NCBI GenBank assembly: GCA_023417065.1
Contig: JAEZGH010000129.1
Span: 1-64,000, forward strand
DNA: 64,000 bases
DNA from: Bacteroidota bacterium
GTDB taxonomy: Bacteria > Bacteroidota > Bacteroidia > Cytophagales > Cyclobacteriaceae
Reading direction: 5' to 3'
A model generated the notes under the pieces. That model searched no databases, was not told where the DNA came from, and was given only the letters and a program-made list of their open reading frames with translations. A program made the position numbers and the translations under genes. Positions 18,521 through 28,254 of the stretch are shown here, piece after piece (the first letter of the stretch is position 1; every line of letters begins with the position of its first letter).

Positions 18521-21322
18521 ATGGCGGATTACAGTAAAGAAGAGATCAAACGTATTGAAAAGAAATGGCAGGAAAAGTGGGCCTCAGACAAGGTGTATGA
18601 GGTGAAAAATGATCCTTCGAAACCGAAATATTACGTCCTTGATATGTTTCCTTACCCTTCCGGTGCCGGCCTTCACGTTGGTCACCCGCTTGGGTACATT
18701 GCTTCCGATATCGTTTCCCGGTACAAGCGAATCAAGGGATTCAACGTGCTGCATCCCATGGGCTTCGATGCTTTTGGGCTTCCCGCAGAACAATACGCAA
18801 TCCAGACCGGCCAACATCCGGCGATTACGACAGAAAAGAACATTGAAACGTATAAGCGCCAACTTAAGCAAATCGGGTTTTCGTTCGACTGGAGTCGCGA
18901 GGTGCGTACCTGTGACCCCGATTACTACAAATGGACGCAATGGATTTTCACGCAGCTGTTCAACAGCTGGTATAACAAGAAATCCGACAAGGCTGAACCT
19001 ATCGACACGCTGATTCAGTTGTTTGAATCCAGCGGGAACCATGGAGTCGAAGCCGTTTGCGACGAAGATACCCCTGCCTTTACGTCGAAGGAATGGCAGA
19101 GCTGGCCGGAGACCGAGCGCGAGGAAATACTTCAGCGCTACCGCATCGCATATCTGAGCGAAACGATGGTAAACTGGTGTGCCGCGCTGGGAACAGTCTT
19201 ATCAAACGATGAAGTTAAAGACGGAGTCTCCGAACGGGGAGGCTATCCGGTAGAGCGCATCAAGATGATGCAATGGAGTATGCGTATCACGGCTTATGCC
19301 GAACGCCTCCTCCAGGGTTTGGACACCATCGACTGGCCCGAGCCAGTAAAAGAAATGCAGCGCAACTGGATCGGCAAGTCCGTCGGCTGTGAGCTCGATT
19401 TCAAACTCGATGGCCACGACGAAAAAATCCGTGTGTTCACGACGCGTATTGATACGATCTATGGCGTCACCTTTATGGTGATTGCACCCGAACACGAACT
19501 GGTGGAGAAGATCACGACTGCAGAGCAGCAAAAAACAGTTACGGAATACGTTGAAGTTGCGCGCAATCGCAGTGAACGCGAGCGCATGAGCGAAGTAAAG
19601 CGCATCTCTGGCGCATTCACCGGCGCTTATGCGATCAACCCCTTCAACAATGAAAAGATCCCGGTGTGGATCGCCGATTATGTTCTGGCGGGATATGGAA
19701 CAGGTGCCGTGATGGCAGTTCCCTCGAGCGATACGCGGGATTATGCGTTTGCAAAACATTTCAACCTTCCGATCATCGACGTTCTCGAAGGGCCGACGAG
19801 TGATATCACCAAAGATAACTTCGAACCGAAGTCGGGCACGATGATCAATTCAGGTGATCTTAACGGCCTCCCGTGGAACGAAGCTATTGAGAAAGCCCTT
19901 GGCCAGGTTGAGCGAATGGGAATCGGCGTCAGAAAAGTCAACTACCGGATGCGTGACGCTATCTTCGGTAGGCAGCGCTATTGGGGTGAACCCTTCCCCG
20001 TGTACTACGATGGAAAATTACCGAGGCTGGTTGCGTTCGAAGACCTGCCGGTAACGCTTCCCGAAATTGATGAGTATAAACCTACAGCAAGCGGTGAGCC
20101 TCCTTTGGCCCGCGCAAAAAGCTGGCGCTACAAACCGGCAAATGCACCCGCTGAAGGCTATCCCTTTGAACTGACCACGATGCCCGGATGGGCTGGATCG
20201 AGCTGGTACTGGTTCCGCTATATGGATCCGCAAAACAAGAACGCGTTCGCATCCGCCGAAAGTATCAACTACTGGAAAGACGTTGACTTGTACATCGGCG
20301 GCTCAGAGCACGCAACAGGTCACCTGCTGTATTCACGTTTCTGGTGTAAGGTATTAAAGGATCTGGGCTACGTTCAATCCGAAGAGCCATTCCGCAAGCT
20401 GATCAACCAGGGGCATATTCAGGGCATGTCGAAGTTCGTGTACCGGATAAACGGAACCAATACGTTTGTTTCGAACGGGTTGAAGAAAGACCACAACGTA
20501 ACGCCCCTGCATGTTGACATCAGCATGGTTGAAAATGACGTGCTTGACATCGATGCGTTCAGGAAGTGGCGCGATGATTTCGCTTCCGCGGAATTCATTC
20601 TGGAGGACGGCAAATATGTCTGTGGAACCGAAGTGGAAAAGATGTCGAAGTCGAAGTACAATGTGGTTAACCCGGATGACATCGTAACCCGTTACGGCGC
20701 CGATACGCTGCGTATGTATGAGATGTTCCTGGGTCCGTTGGAGCTTTCCAAGCCGTGGAACACCAACGGTATTGACGGCGTCTACAAGTTTCTAAGACGA
20801 TTCTGGAATCTGTTCCACGACAACAACGGAAATTTCACGGTGTCTGACGCAGCACCTGCGCGTGAGGAGCTTAAAGTACTGCACAAAACGCTGAAGAAAG
20901 TCGAAGACGACATTGAGCGCTTCTCCTTCAACACTACTGTGAGCGAATTCATGATTTGCTGCAACGAGCTGAGCAGTCTGAAGTGTACTAAGCGGGCAAT
21001 TCTTGAGCCGCTGGTCATCGCGCTTTCACCGTATGCGCCGCACATTACCGAAGAACTCTGGCAGATGCTGGGCCACGGCGACAGCATTCTGAACGCCACG
21101 TTCCCATCGTTTGATGAGCAGTACCTGGTTGAGAACTCTTTTGAATATCCGATTTCCATCAATGGAAAGGTGCGTGTGAAGATGAATTTCGCGTTGGATA
21201 TGCCTAAAGAAGACATCGAAAAACTTGTGATGGCTTCGGAAATCGTTCAGAAGTGGACGGAAGGCAAACCTCCCAAAAAAGTTATCATTGTTCCCGGCAA
21301 GATCGTCAATGTGGTAATCTGA
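18521..21322 (+). CDS. leuS: Leucyl-tRNA synthetase
   Basis: This 933-residue class I synthetase charges tRNA-Leu. The HIGH-type motif is in PYPSGAGLHVGHPLGY (about residues 45-60). The CP1 editing domain (about 230-430) contains the Thr-rich and GTGAVMAVPSSDTRDY blocks. The zinc/leucine-specific region follows, and KMSKS appears at about 706-710 (VEKMSKSKYN). The anticodon-binding helical domain and a C-terminal LeuS domain (KVRVKMNF, then KKVIIVPGKIVNVVI) close the protein. The length fits Bacteroidota LeuS, which is longer than the E. coli enzyme because of inserts after the catalytic core. Confidence 0.98.
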   Translation: MADYSKEEIKRIEKKWQEKWASDKVYEVKNDPSKPKYYVLDMFPYPSGAGLHVGHPLGYIASDIVSRYKRIKGFNVLHPMGFDAFGLPAEQYAIQTGQHPAITTEKNIETYKRQLKQIGFSFDWSREVRTCDPDYYKWTQWIFTQLFNSWYNKKSDKAEPIDTLIQLFESSGNHGVEAVCDEDTPAFTSKEWQSWPETEREEILQRYRIAYLSETMVNWCAALGTVLSNDEVKDGVSERGGYPVERIKMMQWSMRITAYAERLLQGLDTIDWPEPVKEMQRNWIGKSVGCELDFKLDGHDEKIRVFTTRIDTIYGVTFMVIAPEHELVEKITTAEQQKTVTEYVEVARNRSERERMSEVKRISGAFTGAYAINPFNNEKIPVWIADYVLAGYGTGAVMAVPSSDTRDYAFAKHFNLPIIDVLEGPTSDITKDNFEPKSGTMINSGDLNGLPWNEAIEKALGQVERMGIGVRKVNYRMRDAIFGRQRYWGEPFPVYYDGKLPRLVAFEDLPVTLPEIDEYKPTASGEPPLARAKSWRYKPANAPAEGYPFELTTMPGWAGSSWYWFRYMDPQNKNAFASAESINYWKDVDLYIGGSEHATGHLLYSRFWCKVLKDLGYVQSEEPFRKLINQGHIQGMSKFVYRINGTNTFVSNGLKKDHNVTPLHVDISMVENDVLDIDAFRKWRDDFASAEFILEDGKYVCGTEVEKMSKSKYNVVNPDDIVTRYGADTLRMYEMFLGPLELSKPWNTNGIDGVYKFLRRFWNLFHDNNGNFTVSDAAPAREELKVLHKTLKKVEDDIERFSFNTTVSEFMICCNELSSLKCTKRAILEPLVIALSPYAPHITEELWQMLGHGDSILNATFPSFDEQYLVENSFEYPISINGKVRVKMNFALDMPKEDIEKLVMASEIVQKWTEGKPPKKVIIVPGKIVNVVI

Positions 21323-21493
21323 TCTGATCAGGCGCCTGCATTTACTGCATTTTATCACGCATTCATGAACGGGAAAAACCGTTCCAGGATATCTATTATC
21401 CGATGACAACTATCATTGACGAAGTGTGATTCCTGTCATGGTTATGGGAGAGATCTAAGGCGTAAGTTAGATCAGAACATAACCCATACGCTC

Positions 21494-21925
21494 ATGGTAT
21501 CAGTAACAGCATCCACCGGAAGGTATATTCTTCAACCCAGTGTTATTGAAATGCACACAACGACACTGGAATGGCTCTCGGCGCTGAAACTTTGGAAGAA
21601 GGAAGTTCAGTTTTTCCAGAAACTGCTGGATCAGCATGCAACGCAGATCTCGAGTCTGGAAACGAAAAAGCAAGTGGATCACTTTCAGCATCTGATTACG
21701 TACTACGATGGTGAACTGATTTCTTTGCTCCGCAAGAAGCTGCATCAACACGAAAAGAATCTGGCGAACATGCTGCAGCATTGTGATGAAACCGAAACCA
21801 GTTACTTCTATGAACACAAATCGTTAATGGAAGAAGTCGAAGCTTTCCGGAAAACGTTCTACCAGTTCAAGCACGATTATATTGAGTTTATCGAACACGG
21901 GTTCAGTCCTTACTCCTTGCAATAA
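21494..21925 (+). CDS. Coiled-coil protein of unknown function
   Basis: The longest frame begins at 21416. I prefer ATG 21494, with ATG 21551 (MHTTTLEWL) as another option, because the first 26 residues look like read-through of a non-coding leader. The protein is about 143 residues, cytosolic and highly helical, with heptad patterns (LKLWKKEVQFFQKLLDQH, and HEKNLANMLQHCDE further on). It resembles short Bacteroidota helical proteins that have no known role. It lies 171 bases after leuS and is followed by an inverted repeat. Confidence 0.65.
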   Translation: MVSVTASTGRYILQPSVIEMHTTTLEWLSALKLWKKEVQFFQKLLDQHATQISSLETKKQVDHFQHLITYYDGELISLLRKKLHQHEKNLANMLQHCDETETSYFYEHKSLMEEVEAFRKTFYQFKHDYIEFIEHGFSPYSLQ

Positions 21926-21945
21926 TCACGTCACCGCTATCTGTT

Positions 21946-21995
21946 TTCCGGTTGCCTGATACCTGCCCACCGCAAAACGACACGGGCAACCGGAA
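21946..21995. repeat. 11-bp perfect inverted repeat after the coiled-coil gene
   Basis: TTCCGGTTGCC at 21946-21956 is exactly complementary to GGCAACCGGAA at 21985-21995, with a 28-base loop. It begins 20 bases after the stop codon of the coiled-coil gene. There is no T-tract after it, so it may be a weak terminator or an RNA end-stabilising stem. Confidence 0.6.
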
Positions 21996-22074
21996 CCCAG
22001 GTGTATAATATTTGTAGCGCCTAACGATCATTTGGCAAACATTCTTAAATTAGCCGGCAATTTAACTACCGCCT

Positions 22075-23073
22075 ATGCGCTCGAGAATTGTCGGATTAGG
22101 GCATCACGTGCCGGAAACCGTGATTACTAATGATTATCTATCCGGAATAATGGACACGAATGATGCCTGGATCGTCGAACGAACAGGAATCCGGGAACGT
22201 CGGTTTATTGATCCGGCAAAAGATACAGTCGCCAACATGGCCGCGAAAGCTACCCGAATGGCGCTCCAACGGGCGAACCTCAGCGAACAGGATATTGATT
22301 TCATTGTCTTTGCGACGATCACTCCCGATTATTTCTTTCCAGGATCCGGTGTTCTGCTTCAACGCGAACTCGGACTCGATGGCAGGATTGGCGCGCTGGA
22401 CGTGCGCAACGCCTGTTCAGGATTTATCTATGCGCTTTCAGTTGCTGATGCCTTCATCCGCAGTGGCATGTATAGAACTGTACTGGTTGTAGGTGCTGAA
22501 ATTCAGTCGACGGCACTTGACTTATCTACCCGCGGCCGGAATACGGCCGTTATCTTTGGCGATGGGGCTGGCGCTGCTATTCTGCAACGCTCCGATAACC
22601 CCGGAATTCTGTCTACCCATCTTCACTCGGATGGGAGGTTTGCGGAAGAACTGTATGTCAAAGATCCCGGCAGTAGCCGTCCACACAAGGAACGTCAGCC
22701 TGAACAAATACTCGACACAAGTGGGTTCAAGGTGTACATGAATGGCAATCAGGTTTTCAAGCACGCCGTGGTGCGATTCATGGAAGTTATTGAAGAAGCT
22801 CTCAATGCGAATAATCTGTCGAAAGAAGATATTAATCTGCTGGTTCCGCATCAGGCTAACCTTCGTATCAGCCAGTATATTCAGGAAAAGTTAAGCCTTT
22901 CGGATGATCAGGTTTACAATAATATAATGCGTTACGGCAACACTACGGCAGCATCGATTCCAATTGCGTTAAGTGAAGCATGGGCAGAAGGGAAAATTCA
23001 GGAAAATGATGTAATTTGTCTTGCCGCGTTTGGCAGTGGTTTCACATGGGCTTCAGCCTTGATCCGCTGGTAA
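22075..23073 (+). CDS. fabH: 3-oxoacyl-ACP synthase III family protein (FabH-like)
   Basis: This 332-residue thiolase-fold condensing enzyme would start fatty-acid (or related) chain synthesis from an acyl-CoA and malonyl-ACP. The catalytic triad is complete: Cys114 in NACSGF, His259 in VPHQANLRI and Asn289 in YGNTTAASIP. The GDGAGAAIL block and the C-terminal FGSGFTWAS are typical of FabH. It could serve a secondary-metabolite or quinolone-type pathway rather than primary synthesis. The only linked gene is a 74-residue protein 29 bases downstream, so primary or paralogous function cannot be settled. Confidence 0.9.
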   Translation: MRSRIVGLGHHVPETVITNDYLSGIMDTNDAWIVERTGIRERRFIDPAKDTVANMAAKATRMALQRANLSEQDIDFIVFATITPDYFFPGSGVLLQRELGLDGRIGALDVRNACSGFIYALSVADAFIRSGMYRTVLVVGAEIQSTALDLSTRGRNTAVIFGDGAGAAILQRSDNPGILSTHLHSDGRFAEELYVKDPGSSRPHKERQPEQILDTSGFKVYMNGNQVFKHAVVRFMEVIEEALNANNLSKEDINLLVPHQANLRISQYIQEKLSLSDDQVYNNIMRYGNTTAASIPIALSEAWAEGKIQENDVICLAAFGSGFTWASALIRW

Positions 23074-23102
23074 ATCGCGATCTGAATAAATCATTACTTT
23101 GG

Positions 23103-23327
23103 ATGAAAACCACGACCTACAATCCCAGCCCTCTGGAAGAGAACTTTGCTAACGCGCTTCACAAGCTACAGGAACAGATTGAACTTCACCTGGACGGCAA
23201 TAAAATCGTTAATGTAGAAAGTAACCTTAACCGCGATAACCCGATGGTTAAGTTCAGCATGGTGGACGGTGAGGGAGATCCGCACGAGGTCGTCATCCGA
23301 ATCATTCAGATTCCTGACAAATTCTGA
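23103..23327 (+). CDS. Small conserved-looking protein downstream of fabH
   Basis: This 74-residue protein starts at MKTTTYNPSPLEENF (23103), 29 bases after the fabH stop. It has one amphipathic helix (about 10-28, EENFANALHKLQEQIELHL) followed by beta-like segments (VNVESNLNRDNPMVKFSMVD and EVVIRIIQIPDKF), and no signal peptide. I do not recognise the family. Spacing suggests it is expressed with fabH. Confidence 0.65.
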   Translation: MKTTTYNPSPLEENFANALHKLQEQIELHLDGNKIVNVESNLNRDNPMVKFSMVDGEGDPHEVVIRIIQIPDKF

Positions 23328-23396
23328 TCTTACAATCACGAATTTAATCCGACTCCATTGTTGGCTTTTGACGGCGCGTTATCAGCAAGTCAACGG

Positions 23397-24377
23397 TCAA
23401 CGAAGGAGATTGTTTGTCCAGCGCAGAAACTCCCTGGCATCAAGTTGCGAAAATGCGTGCGGATGTCGTGTGCCGTCAGAGCGAAAGCCTTTGCCTGGGT
23501 TGACAATTAGTTCAGCCTGGTCATTTCCCAACAACCGGAGTTGAACAATACACGCCGACAAATCACTCAGGTTCGCCAGTTCTATTGGCAGGTTTCTTTG
23601 TTCGATATACCAGTTCACATCAGGGTCACAGTATAATCTCACGGGTATCTTCCGAAGGTGCCGGACATTTCCCCCATCGGGAGCGTCCCTATAGTAGGAG
23701 GAAATTTTCTGATACTCGCCGGGGAACTCTTCGGGGCTTCCACCAAGGTCCGCACGAAAACGCGCCATGAAGTACGATCCTTCTGTAGGCACCGACGGAT
23801 CGGTTTTGATCTGTTCGGTCCACTTAAAACTGTTCCAAAGGCGTTTCATATCTAACGGTGGGTCTAAACCAAATACCGCCTTCGGAACAACGGCATCCCA
23901 ATGTTTATCGGCAACGGCGCGCTCTGCATACAGCAGGGCTCCATTACCGCCGGCAGAATGCCCTCCCAGAATTACTTTACCGGGTGAAATCTCGAATTCG
24001 CGAATAACATCCCAAAGCAAAGACTTAAGCCGTTCCTGCGAAACCGTGTCTGTATAAAAGGTATTCACATTAAGATAGGGAATCACCACCAGGTATCCGT
24101 CGCGCTGCGCTGTTGTTGGAAGGTCCGTTTCAGCCAGAACAGCTTCTGGCAATGTCGAAAAACCTGGAAGCACAACAAGCAATCCTTTTGGCTTCACAAT
24201 TGGATGAAGGGCGAGGTAATAATTTGCCAATGAATCTTCCGACCGGTACACAATGACTGGATCAGCAGCTGCTTCATCGGAGGAATTGCAGGATGCGAAA
24301 AACAGCACCACGACCATCACAAGAACTGCAATGGCTTTTCCAGTCAGGTTTTCCGCAATAACAGATGTTGAGACCAT
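23397..24377 (-). CDS. Alpha/beta-hydrolase (esterase-like) lipoprotein
   Basis: The true start is the ATG at 24377; a TTG six bases upstream extends the frame by two codons. The 326-residue protein has a type II signal peptide with FFASC (Cys30). The hydrolase core shows VVLPGF near residue 70, the nucleophile elbow GGHSAGG and a late His (TRHPHAFSQ). It would sit in the envelope and cleave an unknown ester or peptide. It is convergent with the small gene after fabH and divergent from the GntP-type permease. Confidence 0.8.
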   Translation of the reverse strand: MVSTSVIAENLTGKAIAVLVMVVVLFFASCNSSDEAAADPVIVYRSEDSLANYYLALHPIVKPKGLLVVLPGFSTLPEAVLAETDLPTTAQRDGYLVVIPYLNVNTFYTDTVSQERLKSLLWDVIREFEISPGKVILGGHSAGGNGALLYAERAVADKHWDAVVPKAVFGLDPPLDMKRLWNSFKWTEQIKTDPSVPTEGSYFMARFRADLGGSPEEFPGEYQKISSYYRDAPDGGNVRHLRKIPVRLYCDPDVNWYIEQRNLPIELANLSDLSACIVQLRLLGNDQAELIVNPGKGFRSDGTRHPHAFSQLDAREFLRWTNNLLR

Positions 24378-24535
24378 GCGCAATCAATCATTGAACAACG
24401 AAGAACGAATTCATCTCACTGGAATAAAGATAGTCAATAAACGCGCGCGCCCGAAAAACTCCACTCCATTTGCGGGTTTTGCCGTTTCCAAATCATTCTT
24501 TAGCTTAGGTCGCTAGTATCCAAACCAAAACCGGC

Positions 24536-25867
24536 ATGTCCCTCCTGATCATCTCTGTCTGCATCGTACTTCTGGTTCTGCTTATTACAGTGTTTAAGGT
24601 AAACGCATTCCTGTCGTTCTTACTTATCAGCATACTAACGGGACTTCTTCTGGGGATTGATGTAAACCGGCTCACCTTTCACCTGCAGAAAGGAATCGGC
24701 GACATGCTGGGATCGCTTGTCATTGTAGTGGTATGTGGTGCCATGCTTGGAAAACTCGCCGCCGACAGCGGTGCTGCACAACGTATCGCATCTGGGTTAA
24801 TGAATCTGTTTGGTCCAAAGTATATTCAATGGGCGCTGCTCATAACAGGATTCATTATTGGCATTCCCTTGTTTTACAATGTGGGATTCGTGCTCGTGGT
24901 ACCGCTGATATTTTCCGTGGCCTATCGATATAAATTCCCTGCAGTTTACATCGGCCTGCCAATGCTGGCTGCGCTTTCAGTCACGCATGGCTTTCTTCCA
25001 CCCCACCCCTCACCGACAGCGCTTGTCGGACAGTTCGGCGCAGACATGGGCAAGACATTACTCTACGGCATATTGATAGGAATTCCTACCGTGATCCTTG
25101 CGGGTCCGGTTTACTCGCGCGCACTGAAAAACATTCACGCACCGATGCTGGACACATTTACCGCAGAAACAAAAAAAGAAACTGAACTACCCGGACTAGG
25201 GATCAGTATTTTTTCAGCACTCCTGCCCGTCATCCTTCTTACAATTACTACTGTGGGCGCGGGCTTTGTGACTACCGATGGATTATTGAAGAACACCATT
25301 GCCTTTCTGGGTGATCCGGCGATTGTGATGATCCTTTCGCTTGCGTTTGCTACCTACACACTTGGATTGCGGATGAACATGCCGATGAGCAAAGTCATGG
25401 GCATTTACGGAGAAGCCGTAAAGGACATTGCGATGCTCCTTTTGATCATGAGCGGTGCAGGAGCATTGAAAGAGATTCTCGTCGGCAGCGGCGTCAGCCA
25501 GGAAATCGGGTTGCTGCTTAAGGGACTGGATATTCATCCACTCGTGTTAGGATGGCTGATAACGTGTGTCATTCGCGTGTGCGTGGGCTCCGCAACGGTA
25601 GCAGGGCTCACTGCTGCGTCGCTCATCCTTCCGCTGATGTCGGGCGGAGACATTGATCCAAGTCTCATGGTGCTTTCCATTGGCGCGGGAAGCCTCATGT
25701 TCTCCCACGTGAACGATGCAGGATTCTGGCTCTTCAAAGAATACTTCAACCTGAGCATCAAAGACACAATCAAATCGTGGTCGCTCATGGAGACCATCGT
25801 TGCCATTGCAGGCCTCGCCGGCGTCATGGTCATTCACTACGTGCAGGAAGCTCTCAAAGCAGGTTAA
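24536..25867 (+). CDS. GntP-family permease (gluconate or D-serine type)
   Basis: The 443-residue polytopic membrane protein has about 12-13 hydrophobic segments. Family blocks include GDMLGSLVIVVVCGAMLGKL (about 52-71), the HGFLPPHPSPTALV motif near 157-170, and FSHVNDAGFWLFKEYFNLS toward the C-terminus. GntP members carry gluconate, other sugar acids or D-serine (DsdX). The downstream RidA, D-serine dehydratase-like and dipeptidase genes point to an amino-acid substrate, possibly D-serine or D-threonine, but the sequence alone cannot decide. Confidence 0.92.
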   Translation: MSLLIISVCIVLLVLLITVFKVNAFLSFLLISILTGLLLGIDVNRLTFHLQKGIGDMLGSLVIVVVCGAMLGKLAADSGAAQRIASGLMNLFGPKYIQWALLITGFIIGIPLFYNVGFVLVVPLIFSVAYRYKFPAVYIGLPMLAALSVTHGFLPPHPSPTALVGQFGADMGKTLLYGILIGIPTVILAGPVYSRALKNIHAPMLDTFTAETKKETELPGLGISIFSALLPVILLTITTVGAGFVTTDGLLKNTIAFLGDPAIVMILSLAFATYTLGLRMNMPMSKVMGIYGEAVKDIAMLLLIMSGAGALKEILVGSGVSQEIGLLLKGLDIHPLVLGWLITCVIRVCVGSATVAGLTAASLILPLMSGGDIDPSLMVLSIGAGSLMFSHVNDAGFWLFKEYFNLSIKDTIKSWSLMETIVAIAGLAGVMVIHYVQEALKAG

Positions 25868-25976
25868 GCGGTAATTATTTTCGCTGTTCCTGCGTCATCG
25901 AAACCATTTCCATAACTAATTTTGTTACTACCTCAGCACACCGCTCCAGGTAGTGTTAACGAACGCACGGAAGGGA

Positions 25977-26603
25977 ATGAACATCAATAAGAAAGAAGAG
26001 ATCTGGAATGCTCTTACTCACGGCATCGGCGCCGCATTGTCAATCGCAGGACTTGTTATTCTGATCGTTTTTGCCACCATTAAGGGCAACGTCTGGCACA
26101 TTGTAAGTTTCTCCGTCTTCGGCGCAACAATGGTGATCCTATACTTTGCATCTACCCTCTATCACAGCTTCACAAACAAGACAGTCAAGAGCCTCTTCCG
26201 GAAGTTCGACCACATGTCCATTTTTCTATTGATCGCGGGCACATACACACCGTTTTGTCTGGCCGTTCTGAGGGGATGGATTGGCTGGACCGTATTTGGT
26301 ATTGTGTGGGGCTGCTGCGTGCTCGGAATTGTGTTCAAGGCATTCTTCACCGGCAAAAAGGAGATATTTTCAACATTGATGTATATCGCCATGGGTTGGG
26401 TGATCATTATTGCCATCAAACCTCTCTACCTGAGCACACCGCACATCGCATTCATCTTTCTCGTCCTCGGCGGAGTAAGCTATACGCTGGGCACCTTCTT
26501 CTATGTAAATGAAAAGATCCGCTACAGCCATTCCATCTGGCACCTGTTTGTCCTTGGTGGCACCATCTGTCATTTCTTTTCGGTTATGAATTTGCTGCCG
26601 TAG
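25977..26603 (+). CDS. Hemolysin III family membrane protein (YqfA/PAQR-like)
   Basis: 208 residues from the ATG at 25977, preceded by an AAGGGA-like ribosome-binding site; the longer frame from 25953 adds eight residues. Seven membrane segments are visible, with family blocks IWNALTHGIGA (N-terminus), DHMSIFLLIAGTYTPF (middle) and IWHLFVLGGTICHF (C-terminus), which carry the putative metal-binding His/Asp residues of PAQR-type proteins. Despite the name, a hemolytic role is not expected. It lies between the permease and RidA, 38 bases before RidA, so it may be part of the same transcript. Confidence 0.93.
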   Translation: MNINKKEEIWNALTHGIGAALSIAGLVILIVFATIKGNVWHIVSFSVFGATMVILYFASTLYHSFTNKTVKSLFRKFDHMSIFLLIAGTYTPFCLAVLRGWIGWTVFGIVWGCCVLGIVFKAFFTGKKEIFSTLMYIAMGWVIIIAIKPLYLSTPHIAFIFLVLGGVSYTLGTFFYVNEKIRYSHSIWHLFVLGGTICHFFSVMNLLP

Positions 26604-26641
26604 GAGGCAATTCCTAACTTAAGCGGACAATCAAGTTCCGC

Positions 26642-27115
26642 ATGACGTCACATCTTTCTCCGGATGAACGGTTCGAGGCTTTGAACCTTGTTCTTCCACC
26701 TGCACCGAAACCACTCGGCGTTTATAAACCATTTCTTGTTGTGGGACCGCACGTATATGTATCCGGCCATGGTACTGTAAAAGAAGACGGTTCGCTCATC
26801 ATCGGAAGAATTGGCAAAGACATGTCTGCCGATGACGGCAAACTGGCCGCACGGCAGGTCGGACTTGCTATTCTTGCTACTTTGAAACAGAACCTTGGAA
26901 GCCTGAACAGAATCAAACGTGTGATTAAGGTACTGGGTATGGTGAACTGTGTCGCCGACTTTGAACGCCATCCCTACATCATCAACGGATGCAGCGAACT
27001 CTTCGCTCAGGTGTGGGGTGACGAAAATGGCATAGGTGTTCGCAGCGCCGTGGGCATGGGCTCACTGCCTGATAATATTCCTGTAGAAATAGAAGCTATG
27101 TTCGAACTAATATGA
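26642..27115 (+). CDS. RidA family protein (YjgF/YER057c/UK114)
   Basis: This 157-residue cytosolic protein belongs to the Rid family, which hydrolyses reactive enamines/imines such as 2-aminoacrylate released by PLP-dependent dehydratases. It has the extended N-terminus of a Rid subgroup (about 30 residues before VYVSG). The conserved Arg lies in GVRSAVGMGSLPDNIPVEIEAMF, aligning with Arg105 of E. coli RidA. It overlaps the next gene by 4 bases (ATGA at 27112-27115). Its coupling to a D-serine dehydratase-like enzyme fits an aminoacrylate-clearing role. Confidence 0.9.
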   Translation: MTSHLSPDERFEALNLVLPPAPKPLGVYKPFLVVGPHVYVSGHGTVKEDGSLIIGRIGKDMSADDGKLAARQVGLAILATLKQNLGSLNRIKRVIKVLGMVNCVADFERHPYIINGCSELFAQVWGDENGIGVRSAVGMGSLPDNIPVEIEAMFELI

Positions 27116-28221
27116 CCTCATCACCGTGGTATAAACTGACGAATGAAGCAGATGCCGACAGTCCGGCACTGATTATTTACAAAGACCGCGTCAGGCAAAA
27201 CATCGACACACTTATCAACAGCATCGACGACAAGGATCGGCTTCGCCCGCACGTGAAGACTCACAAGTCGCCTGAAGTCGCCAGGATGTTTATGGAAAAG
27301 GGTATTCAGAAATTCAAGTGTGCCACCATCTCTGAGGCGGAGATGTTATCCAATGCCGGCGCCACGGACGTGCTACTTGCCTATCAGCCTGTCGGACCAA
27401 AAGCAAAACGACTCCTGGATCTCGTTGCTGCCTTCCCGCAGACAACGTTCACGTGCTTAATCGACAATGCGCGTACGGGCCGTGCGTTATCAGAGCAGTT
27501 TGCCGCTGCCGGCAACGTCCTTGGCTATTATGTCGACGTGAACGTAGGCATGAACAGAACTGGTATTGCCGCGGAGCACGTGCCTGCATTGATAGATACC
27601 ATAGGCAGCTTAAGCGGACTCCGGCTGCAAGGGCTGCATGTCTACGATGGTCACATCCGCGACCAGGATTTCGCTATACGTAAAAAACGATGCGATGATG
27701 CTTTTGAACGCGTGATTGCCCTGGTCCGGCAGCTCAGCAGTAAAACAGACTATCCACTTACGATCGTGGCCGGAGGAACCCCAACCTATTCAGTGCATTC
27801 GCAACGCCAGGGTGTTGAGTGCAGCCCGGGAACGTTTATTTACTGGGACAAAGGCTATGAGAAGATCCTTCCGGAGCAGCATTACCTCCACGCAGCAGTA
27901 GTTCTCACCAGAGTAATTTCAAAACCAACGCCGGATACAGTATGTATCGACCTTGGCCATAAATCCATCGCGCCCGAAAATCCGCTTCCCGACCGTGTGT
28001 ACTTTCTCAATGCACCGGAACTCATTCCGATAGGCCACAGTGAAGAACATATGGTCCTTAAAACGAATGGGGCGGCACTCGAAGTCGGGGACGCCCTGTA
28101 CGGCATACCTTTTCACGTGTGCCCGACGATAGCGCTATACGACTCACCTCTCGTAGCTTCCGGCAACACCATTGTTGACGCGTGGCATACGTTGTCGAGG
28201 AACCGGAAAATTACTATCTAA
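27112..28221 (+). CDS. D-serine dehydratase/D-threonine aldolase-family PLP enzyme
   Basis: This 369-residue fold-type III enzyme (alanine-racemase-like barrel plus C-terminal domain) has the PLP lysine in RPHVKTHKS (Lys49). A C-terminal metal site is at FHVCPT (His335 and Cys337). From memory, His-X-Cys binds zinc in eukaryotic-type D-serine dehydratase, whereas D-threonine aldolases have His-X-Asp, so dehydration of D-serine or D-threonine is my preferred reading. It is translationally coupled to RidA and followed 33 bases later by an M19 dipeptidase. An aldolase role is the alternative. Confidence 0.88.
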   Translation: MTSSPWYKLTNEADADSPALIIYKDRVRQNIDTLINSIDDKDRLRPHVKTHKSPEVARMFMEKGIQKFKCATISEAEMLSNAGATDVLLAYQPVGPKAKRLLDLVAAFPQTTFTCLIDNARTGRALSEQFAAAGNVLGYYVDVNVGMNRTGIAAEHVPALIDTIGSLSGLRLQGLHVYDGHIRDQDFAIRKKRCDDAFERVIALVRQLSSKTDYPLTIVAGGTPTYSVHSQRQGVECSPGTFIYWDKGYEKILPEQHYLHAAVVLTRVISKPTPDTVCIDLGHKSIAPENPLPDRVYFLNAPELIPIGHSEEHMVLKTNGAALEVGDALYGIPFHVCPTIALYDSPLVASGNTIVDAWHTLSRNRKITI

Positions 28222-28254
28222 AAAAGTCTTCAAATTCAAAGGAAAGCAACCCTC

